This document shows, piece by piece, positions 1-7,000 of a stretch of DNA of 10,514 bases. The notes beneath the pieces were generated by a model. It made no database searches. It worked only from the letters and a program-made list of their open reading frames with translations, and was not told the DNA's origin. Made by a program: the position numbers and the translations under genes. Source of the stretch: an uncultured Burkholderiales bacterium (GTDB lineage Bacteria; Pseudomonadota; Gammaproteobacteria; Burkholderiales; Burkholderiaceae_D); assembly GCA_937872165.1 (NCBI GenBank), contig CALMOR010000001.1:1-10514 (forward strand), given 5' to 3'. The first letter of the stretch is position 1, and each line of letters opens with the position of its first letter.

Positions 1-619
1 GTCCGGCGCGCGGCTTCGCGGACATCGTGCAGACGCTCCGCGATGTCGCCGGCCATCCGCTGATCGCGCCGATGCTGGTCCTCGTGGCCGGCGCGTCGCT
101 CTTCGTCGGCAGCAGCTACCAGGCGCAGATGCCCGGCTTCGCGACCGACCTCGGCCACGGAGATCCGGGCGTGTCGTACAGCATGCTGCTGGCCGCCGAC
201 GCACTCGGCGCGCTGATCGCCGCCTTCACGCTCGAGAGCCGCGCGCTGTTCCCGGTCTCGCCGCGCAGCGCGGTCGCGCTCGCGATGATGTGGTGCGTGA
301 TGCTGACCGCCTTCGCGATGGCGCGCGCCTATCCGTTCGCGCTCGGGCTGCTGCTCCTCGCCGGCTTCTTCGAGCTGTCGTTCAGCAGCATGGCGCAGGC
401 GCTGGTGCAGCTGAACGCGCCGGCGGCGGAACGCGGCCGCGTGATCGGTCTCTTCAACATGGCGTCGCTCGGCATGCGCACGTTCAGCGGCATCACCGTC
501 GGCCTGGCCGGCGGCTGGGTCGGCATCCACGTCTCGCTGGCCGCCTCCGCGCTCGCGTTCCTCGCGGTCCTGTCGCTGCTGTTCGTCCGCTCGCGAGTCG
601 CGCGCCCGGCCCGAACTGA
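1..619 (+). CDS. MFS transporter, C-terminal half (5' partial, 3' end disrupted)
   Basis: This is the second half of a 12-helix MFS exporter of the drug/siderophore efflux type (EntS/DHA3-like). The frame is open from base 3, so the GTG at 27 is internal and the true start lies left of the window. Counting from that Val, six hydrophobic helices fit TM7 to TM12: about 13-33, 51-70, 82-100, 102-122, 139-160 and 165-187. The segment APAAERGRVIGLFNMASLGM and the Gly-rich stretch after it are typical of the loop and TM11 of this group. Family members normally end shortly after TM12. Here the frame has no stop until the TAG at 1863-1865 and crosses the whole antisense of the next gene. A TGA at 617-619 in the neighbouring frame is the most plausible original end, so a one-base deletion near 585-615 or a stop loss is inferred. 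The substrate is unknown. The gene is convergent with a MarR-GNAT gene. Confidence 0.8.
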   Translation, partial: SGARLRGHRADAPRCRRPSADRADAGPRGRRVALRRQQLPGADARLRDRPRPRRSGRVVQHAAGRRRTRRADRRLHAREPRAVPGLAAQRGRARDDVVRDADRLRDGARLSVRARAAAPRRLLRAVVQQHGAGAGAAERAGGGTRPRDRSLQHGVARHAHVQRHHRRPGRRLGRHPRLAGRLRARVPRGPVAAVRPLASRAPGPN

Positions 620-636
620 ATCAGAGGTCGCGCGAC
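597..636. terminator. Inverted repeat at the convergent gene junction, possible bidirectional terminator
   Basis: GTCGCGCG at 597-604 pairs perfectly with CGCGCGAC at 629-636, giving an 8-bp all-GC-rich stem with a 24-nt loop. The loop holds both the TGA (617-619) that probably ended the MFS gene and the stop of the marR-GNAT gene (TCA on this strand, 621-623). The right arm lies inside a perfect 12-bp palindrome, GGTCGCGCGACC (626-637). There is no T-tract on either side, so this is not a textbook intrinsic terminator. The placement fits a shared terminator or mRNA-end stabiliser, but self-complementary GC runs are common at this composition. Confidence 0.3.
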
Positions 637-1568
637 CAGTACTGCCCCACGAGCTCCTTGCCGAACGAGCGGTGCTTCTCCGAGCGGACGAGCCCGAAGC
701 CGGCCGCGCGACAGATGCGGCGTGCGGCGACCAGCACGTCGTTGGTCCACAGCACCATCGAACGATAGCCCCGGTCCCGCGCGAACGCGATGCACTCGTC
801 GACCAGGCGGGTTCCGATGCCCATGCCGCGAGCCGACGGCTCGACGTACAGCATCCGCAGCTGCGCGACCCGCGCCGACTTGCGCACGACGAACACCGCG
901 CCGACGATCGCGTCGTCGCGTTTGGCGCTCCAGCAATGTTCGCGCTCCGCGTCGAAGCGCTCGATGAAGCGGCTCGCGATTCCCGCGAGCAACCCTTCGA
1001 ACTCGCGGTTCCAGCCACAGGCTTCGGCGTACAGCGCCGCCTGTCGATGGACGGTCCAGCCGATGTCGCCCGGTCGCGGATCGCGGATCAGCCAGGACAG
1101 CGCGTTCGCCGGCTCTGCGGGCTGCAGCACGCTGCGGATTCGTTCCATCGACGAGAGCAGCGTGGCGCGCCGGTCGATCGGTACGGCGTCGAGCAGCGCG
1201 CCGATGCGTTCGCGCGTGCGCCGTTCGATCGGCGCGAGCGTCCTCCTGCCCTTCGACGTCGGTGCGAGCAGGCTCTGGCGGCCGTCCGTCGTCGACGTCG
1301 CGCGTCGTACCAGGCCGGCCGCCTCCAGCCGGCGGATCGTGCGGCTGACGTGGCCGGGGTCGACGTCGAGGGCCCGTGCGAGGACGCCGACCGTGCGTCC
1401 CTCGCCATGGACGAGTTCGTACAGCAGCCGGACCTCCGTGAGCGACATGGCGCTCCCTTCCGGCCCTTCGCCGAGCAGGCCGAAACGGCGCGTGTAGATG
1501 CGGTCGAACGCCCGGACGGCGTCGACCGCCGGCTGCCGACCATCGATGTCCTCCGCGACCCCTTCCAT
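621..1568 (-). CDS. MarR-family regulator fused to GNAT N-acetyltransferase
   Basis: This intact 315-residue protein joins a MarR winged helix-turn-helix (about 15-130) to a GNAT domain (about 158-313). In the first domain the recognition helix lies near 70-84 (PGHVSRTIRRLEAAGLV) and is followed by a wing with TTDGRQ. In the second, the acetyl-CoA loop reads R247-G-M-G-I-G252 within YVEPSARGMGIGTRLVDEC, followed by LWTNDVL, RICRAAGF and a C-terminal FGKELVGQYW. The two-domain layout and length match the known 'bifunctional HTH regulator/GNAT' family. The acetyl acceptor is unknown. The frame extends to a TTG at 1622, with an ATG at 1601. I chose the ATG at 1568 because GGAG (1575-1578) sits six bases upstream and because the extra 18 residues cover a repeat cluster. 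It starts 60 bp after pbpC on the same strand and ends against the MFS gene. It may act on efflux and chemical inactivation of a toxic compound; that is inference. Confidence 0.93.
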   Translation of the reverse strand: MEGVAEDIDGRQPAVDAVRAFDRIYTRRFGLLGEGPEGSAMSLTEVRLLYELVHGEGRTVGVLARALDVDPGHVSRTIRRLEAAGLVRRATSTTDGRQSLLAPTSKGRRTLAPIERRTRERIGALLDAVPIDRRATLLSSMERIRSVLQPAEPANALSWLIRDPRPGDIGWTVHRQAALYAEACGWNREFEGLLAGIASRFIERFDAEREHCWSAKRDDAIVGAVFVVRKSARVAQLRMLYVEPSARGMGIGTRLVDECIAFARDRGYRSMVLWTNDVLVAARRICRAAGFGLVRSEKHRSFGKELVGQYWSRDL

Positions 1569-1574
1569 GCGGCG

Positions 1575-1578
1575 CTCC
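1575..1578 (-). promoter_or_regulatory. Ribosome binding site choosing the marR-GNAT start
   Basis: On the - strand GGAG stands six bases before the ATG at 1568. The two upstream alternatives, ATG at 1601 and TTG at 1622, have no purine-rich stretch at a proper distance. This favours the 315-residue product. Confidence 0.6.
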
Positions 1579-1583
1579 GTATC

Positions 1584-1621
1584 CTTGCTTTCGGCAAGCA
1601 TATGCGTGCGCGTCGCAAGCA
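1584..1621. promoter_or_regulatory. Candidate operator: TGCTT/AAGCA repeats before marR-GNAT
   Basis: TGCTT-N5-AAGCA (1586-1600) is a perfect inverted repeat. GCAAGCA occurs at 1594-1600 and again at 1615-1621, with starts 21 bp apart, about two helical turns. The cluster lies in the gap between pbpC and the preferred start of the regulator, where a MarR protein commonly controls its own gene. No convincing -35/-10 pair is visible around it; the AT-richest piece is CATATG at 1599-1604. An operator role is inferred from placement and symmetry only. On the transcript the same bases could instead form a small hairpin. Confidence 0.3.
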
Positions 1622-1628
1622 ACGATGC

Positions 1629-4094
1629 CTAACGCCGTGCCGTCCTCACGCCCGCTCCGCGGACGTCGAACGCGACGCGGTCGATCGGCTTCCGCTCCGC
1701 GTCGAGCAGTTCGAGCGTGTGGCGTCCCGGCCAGACCGCCCATTCGAAGGTCGGCTCGCGGCCGACCACGCGGCCGTCGAGCCGCCACTGCGCACCGCGC
1801 ACCGGCCGCGCCGCCCGGAAGGTCATGCGCTGACGTTGCGGCGGGATGTCCGGATCGATCGCTAGGATCGTCCCGTCGACCGGCTGCACGATCGCGCCGC
1901 TGCCGTGGCGTCCGTCCCGCTCCGGTCCCGTCAGCGGCAACGCGTCGCTGCGGGTCACGCGACCGCTCTCGGTGCCGTCGAGGAAGAGCTCGCTGCGCGG
2001 CGCCTCGAGGCGGCCGTCGAAGCGCACGTCGCGACGGACCACGCGCAGGGTCGGATCGAGTGCCGGATCGGCCGGAGCCCTCGCCGAGGAGCCCGCGTCG
2101 CGGCGCGCGAGGTAGCCGACGATCGCCTGCCAGACCGGCGCGGCGCCGGTCGTCCCGGAGACGTCCCACATCGAAGCGCCGCTGGTGTTGCCGACCCACA
2201 CGCCGACCGTGTAGCGGCCGGTGAAGCCCACGCACCAGTTGTCGCGCATGTCCTTGCTGGTCCCGGTCTTGACGGCCGACCAGGTGCGCGTCGACAGCAC
2301 GCTGTCCAGCCCGAAGGTCGTCGCCCGAGCGTTCCGGTCCGACAGGATGTCGGCGACGACGGCGCTGGCGCCCGCATCCATCGTCGAAGCGCCCGTCGCA
2401 CCGGGCGCGCCGGGCGTCTTCGCGAGACCGCTCGTGCGGCCGCGGTTCGCGAGCGCGCGATAGCCGTTGGCGAGGTCGGCGAGCGTGACCTCGGCCGAAC
2501 CGAGCGCGAGCGAATAGCCGTAGTAGTCGCCCGACTCGCGCAGCGTCGAGAAGCCGAGGGCGCGCAGCCGCTGATGGAAGCGTTCCGGCGTGACCATGAC
2601 GAGGGTGCGCACGGCCGGCACGTTGAGCGACGACGCGAGCGCGGTGCGCACCGTGACCGGGCCCTTGAAGTCGTGGTCGTAGTTCTGCGGGATGTAGAGG
2701 CCGCCCGCGGTGGCGAGCGCGACCGGCGAGTCGTCGAGCACCGACGCGGCCGTCAGCCAGCGCTTCTCGATCGCCAGTTCGTAGAGGAAGGGTTTCAACG
2801 TCGAGCCGGCCTGACGCGGCGCGACGACGTGGTCGACCTCGGCCGCGTCCGACAGCCCGCCCGACGATCCGACCCACGCGAGCACCTCGCCGGTCGCGTT
2901 GTCGAGGACGACGATCGCTCCGTCCTCGACGTTGCGCGCGGCGAGCTCGGCGAGATGCGATCGCAGCGTGGCCCGCGCGAAGCGTTGCAGGCCGGCGTCG
3001 AGCGAGGTGACGATCGGGATCCCCGACGACGCGGCGCCCTTCGGCATCATGCGCGCACGGTCGCGCAGCACCGCCCGCGCGAACTGCGGTGCGAGCTGCG
3101 GATCGCTGTCGAGGCGGGGAGCGGCCCTGCGGGCGAGGACGAGCGCGGTGTACGCGTCGAGGCCGCGGCACTCGTCCGGCAGCGCCTCGGCCTTCAGCAG
3201 CGCGCACGCGCGCTCCGCGACGCGGGCCGGCGGCGCGTTGGGGGCCCGGACCAGCGCGGCGGTGACCGCCGACTGGCGCGCGTCGAGGCCGCTCGGATAC
3301 TTCTCGAAGAGCGTCGCGGACAGCGCGGCGATGCCGACCAGTTCGCCGCGATAGCCGACCAGGTTGACGTAGGCCTCGAGGATGTCGTCCTTCTTCCAGC
3401 CGCGTTCGAGGGCGAGCGCGGTCGCGGCCTGCGACAGCTTCTGCGCGATCGACCGGCCGTTGCGCGACGCGCGCAGGTCGGCGTCGACGAGACCGGCGAG
3501 CTGCATCGTGATGGTCGACGCGCCACGCGTCCTCGCGCCGCCGAGGTTGCCCCAGGTCGCCGCGCCGACGGCCTGCCAGTCGATGCCCGCGTGCTCGTAG
3601 AAGCGGCGGTCCTCGGACAGCAGGAGCGCGGCCTTGAGCGCGGGCGAGACCTCCGCCAGCGGCGTCCACGCGAGCCTGCGGACCGACGGATCGGTGCGCA
3701 GCACCTGCACGACTTCACCGTGCCGGTCGGTGAAGAGGGTCTCGCTGGTGAGGTAGGCGGCACGGACCTCGCGGTAGGTGGGCGGCGCCGCGCGAGTCGT
3801 GCAGCAGACGCCCGTCAGCAACGCGAGGACCGCGGCGCGCGGCCGCGAACGAAGGCCGCGGCGCGATCCGTCGCGAACCCAGCGCAGAGCGCGCCGGACC
3901 GGCGCGCCGCAGGTCGATGCGATCCGTCGAACGACCGACGACGAAGGCGGCAGCGTCCGTCCATCCGGCCTCGGCCGCGGCATGCGATCGCCGGCACCGG
4001 CTCCGTCCTCCGACCGTGCATCGTCCCGCTCCGACAGGCGCCCGTCGCCCATTCGCGTCCTCGTCGATGCTCCTTCGGCGAGCGCCGTCGTCAC
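1629..4094 (-). CDS. pbpC: Penicillin-binding protein 1C (bifunctional murein glycosyltransferase/transpeptidase)
   Basis: This class A PBP (821 residues) polymerises and cross-links peptidoglycan at the outer face of the inner membrane. A basic N-terminal region (1-85) precedes a short hydrophobic anchor (about 86-98). The GT51 domain (about 115-300) shows S160-E161-D-R-R-F-Y-E-H-A-G-I-D, then RGASTITMQL (190-199), then QKLSQAATALALE (218-230) and ILEAYVN. The transpeptidase (about 355-665) has S431-T-L-K434, S489-L-N491 and K609-T-G-T-S613. A C-terminal BiPBP_C-type domain (about 733-815) begins IVQPVDGTI and is diagnostic for PBP1C rather than PBP1A or 1B. Gln222 stands where PBP1B has its second catalytic Glu; from memory E. 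coli PBP1C also has Gln. The GTG start overlaps the TGA of the macroglobulin gene (GTGA) and has GGAGGTGA seven bases upstream. An ATG at 4052 with GAGG is a second possible start (807 residues). Length is close to E. coli PBP1C (about 770). Confidence 0.96.
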   Translation of the reverse strand: MTTALAEGASTRTRMGDGRLSERDDARSEDGAGAGDRMPRPRPDGRTLPPSSSVVRRIASTCGAPVRRALRWVRDGSRRGLRSRPRAAVLALLTGVCCTTRAAPPTYREVRAAYLTSETLFTDRHGEVVQVLRTDPSVRRLAWTPLAEVSPALKAALLLSEDRRFYEHAGIDWQAVGAATWGNLGGARTRGASTITMQLAGLVDADLRASRNGRSIAQKLSQAATALALERGWKKDDILEAYVNLVGYRGELVGIAALSATLFEKYPSGLDARQSAVTAALVRAPNAPPARVAERACALLKAEALPDECRGLDAYTALVLARRAAPRLDSDPQLAPQFARAVLRDRARMMPKGAASSGIPIVTSLDAGLQRFARATLRSHLAELAARNVEDGAIVVLDNATGEVLAWVGSSGGLSDAAEVDHVVAPRQAGSTLKPFLYELAIEKRWLTAASVLDDSPVALATAGGLYIPQNYDHDFKGPVTVRTALASSLNVPAVRTLVMVTPERFHQRLRALGFSTLRESGDYYGYSLALGSAEVTLADLANGYRALANRGRTSGLAKTPGAPGATGASTMDAGASAVVADILSDRNARATTFGLDSVLSTRTWSAVKTGTSKDMRDNWCVGFTGRYTVGVWVGNTSGASMWDVSGTTGAAPVWQAIVGYLARRDAGSSARAPADPALDPTLRVVRRDVRFDGRLEAPRSELFLDGTESGRVTRSDALPLTGPERDGRHGSGAIVQPVDGTILAIDPDIPPQRQRMTFRAARPVRGAQWRLDGRVVGREPTFEWAVWPGRHTLELLDAERKPIDRVAFDVRGAGVRTARR

Positions 4095-7000
4095 GGCTTC
4101 ACCTCCGCCGTCGCGTTCGGCACTTCACCGTACATCTCCGGTGCGTACATCGCTTCGACGCGCGTCGGCGGCAACGCGAAGCTGCCCACGTTGCTCAGGC
4201 GCACCGTGTACTCGATGCCGAACCTGCCCTTCGGGACGAAGCGGTAGTAGGCGCGATAGGCCTCGAAGGTCTTCTCCTCGTACGCCGGATAGGCCCAGCC
4301 GCTGCGCTGCTCGCCGGCCGACGCGATCTGCGAGTCGCGGCCGAGGCCGGTGCCGAGGATGGACGCGCCGCCGGGAACCGGGTCCGTGACGACGACCCAG
4401 CTCATGTCGGTCTGCGCGTCGATGTCGAGACGGATGCGCAGGACGTCGCCGCGCGAGTAAACATCCTTTACCTTCTGCTCGATCGGCGTCACGGTCCGCG
4501 TGATGCGGTAGCCCGACGAGAACGGCGCCTGCAGCGGGATCGCCGCGCGGCTCTGGATCGTCAGCCACGGCTTGCCGCCCCCGTCCTGGTTGACGACTAG
4601 GTCGGTCTTCACCGGCGTCGCGTCCTTCGCGGCATCGCGGACCGGCCACGGCAGGTCGAGGCTTCCGCCCTTCGGTCGGTCGCTCCACGACAGGGTCGCC
4701 GCGGGTCCGTAGGTGACGGTCGCCCGTGTCGTGCCGGTCACCTCGTCGCGCTCGAAACGCTTCGAGAACGCGTTCACCGCGAGCGTGCCCCACAGGTTCG
4801 CGGTGGTCGTCAGCCAGTGTCCGCGGCGCTGCCGCTGCAGCATCCCCGTGACCAGCCGCGGCACGTCGTCCTTCCACGCCGGGTCGTCGGCGACCATGAG
4901 CAGCAGGCGCGCCGCGTTGCCGTCGCCGCTCGCCATCAGCCAATACCAGAAGTCGTCCTTCTCGGTCGAGAAGTCGAGGCGCGTGCCCTGGTAGTTCAGT
5001 CGCGCACGCAGGATCTGGTCGGCCTCGGCCAGACGGCGGTCGCGGTCCGGGGCCGTCGGCATCCGCTTGAGGATCGACATCCAGTCGATCACCGCCGACG
5101 TCGGCCACTGGTTCGGCAGGACCTGCAGCGACTGCAGCATGCGCGGCTGCGCCTTGCCGTCGCGACCCAGCGCGTCGATCGCGGCGAGCTTGCGGACGTC
5201 GAGCTGCCGTTGCGCGTCGGTCGTGAACGGACTCCACACGTCGCGCTTGATCCGTCCTTCGACGAACGCGATCAGCCCGCTCTCCATCTTCGTACGCGTG
5301 ACGTCGGGGATCGCATAGCGGCCGAGCGACGTCGCGGTCGCGCTGGCCGTCAACAGATACGCGGTCAGCACGTCGCTGCCCGACGGCGGATCGTCGGCAC
5401 GCGGCGGGTAGTAGGCGGCGAGGCCGTCGCCGTCGAGGTAGAGCGGGATCTGTCGTGCGACGTCGTCCCACCGTTTCTCGTCGAGCGTGCCGATCGCGAT
5501 CGAAGCCTTCTGTTCGAGGCAGACGTACGGGTAGCGCTCGAACCAGTCGACGACGCCCGGCAGGCCGTCGGCGAGCTTCGGCTTCACCGCGACCGACAGC
5601 GCGCCGCGATACGCGCCCTTCGCGTCGAGCAAGGCACCCGCCGGCGTCGCGACCGGCAACGTGAAGGTCCGATCGAGTTGCGCGAGCGTCGCCTGCTGCA
5701 CGGTGACCGGTACGGCCGCGGCGATCCGCTGCGTGATCGCTACCCGATCGCTCGCGCTCGCGGACTTGGCGACGATCGTCCAGCCGAGCGATCGCACGCC
5801 GGTGCGCACCGCCACCGGCCACTCGACGACCATCGAGGCCTCGGCGTCGAGGCGGACGCGCTGCGACGGCAGGCGATCAACTTCGACCTCGCCGCGCGCC
5901 AACCCGTCGTCGAAGCCGAGCGGCGTCGCGGCGGCCTCGACGTCCACGTCCATCGACGCCCGGGTCGTGTTGCGCAGCGTGATGCCGGCCTGGTAGCGAT
6001 CGCCTTCGCGCACCAGCGGCGGCAGACCCGACACGATCTGCAGGTCCTGGCGCGAGCGAATGGTCGCGCTGCCGGTGCCGAACGACGCGGTACCCGCGTC
6101 CGCGACGGCGACGATGCGGAAGGCCGTCAGCGAATCGTTCAGCGGCACGTCGACCGTCGCGCTGCCGTTCGCGTCGAGCACCACCGACGGCTTCCATGCG
6201 AGCAGCGTGTCGAACAGCTCGCGGGTCGGACTCGTGCCGCCACCACCGCCCGGAGGCGCGGCCTTCCGACCGTAATGCCGCTTGCCGACGATCTGCATCT
6301 GCGCGGTCGCGGTCTCGACGCCGTAGCCGCGCTCGCGGACCATCGCGTCCACCAGGTCCCAGCTCGTGTTCGGCTGCAACTCGAGCAACGCCTCGTCGAC
6401 CGCCGCGAGCGCCACCTCGGTCCCCGCCGGCAGCGGCTTGCCGTCCGGCGTCGTCACGCGGACCGTCGCCTTCGCGGTCGCGCGCACCGGGTAGTCGGGC
6501 TTGTCGGTGGTGACCGCGACCTTCAGCCGGTGGGCCGCGCGGTCGACCTCGATGGCTGCGATGCCGTACTTGAACGCGGGCTTGCCGAGGTCGACCATCG
6601 CGGTCGGCGGCTCGTACAGCTTGCCCTCGTCGCGCCACGCGCGCCACCAGTCGCCCGGCGACTTCCAGCCCCAAGTGAAGAACGAATACCACGGCACGTC
6701 GCGGATGCGGCCGCGGATCGCGAGCACCGACACGAACACGTTGGGCGCCCAGTCGGCCTCGACCTCGATCGCGATCGTCGGGTCGTCGCCGCGGATGTCG
6801 ACGACCTGCGTCGCCAGGATGCCGTCGCGTTCGATCGCGACCAGCGCCGTCGCGGAGCGGAACGGCATGCGCACCTGGAACTTCGCGATCTCGCCCGGCG
6901 CGTACGAGCGCTTCTCGGGCAGCACGTCGATGCGGTCCTGGTTCGCGCCGCCGAACCACAACTCGGCCTGACGCGTGACCCACACCGACGTGCTCGCCTC

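Noticed and set aside
27..29. GTG as the start of the MFS gene.
   Set aside because: The frame stays open to base 3 with sensible transporter sequence (GFADI before it), and only six of twelve helices follow, so the gene begins outside the window.
493..3669. A 1058-codon open frame on the - strand in another frame of pbpC and marR-GNAT.
   Set aside because: Arg/Ala/Gly-rich shadow crossing two well-supported genes; no domain recognised.
3800..3806. Lipobox in PBP1C at Cys97/Cys98.
   Set aside because: Residues before the cysteines (T-G-V) do not fit the lipobox, and it lies 97 residues from the start.
1905..4247. A 780-codon open frame on the + strand opposite pbpC.
   Set aside because: Same codon-register mirror effect; the sense strand encodes a PBP with all catalytic motifs.
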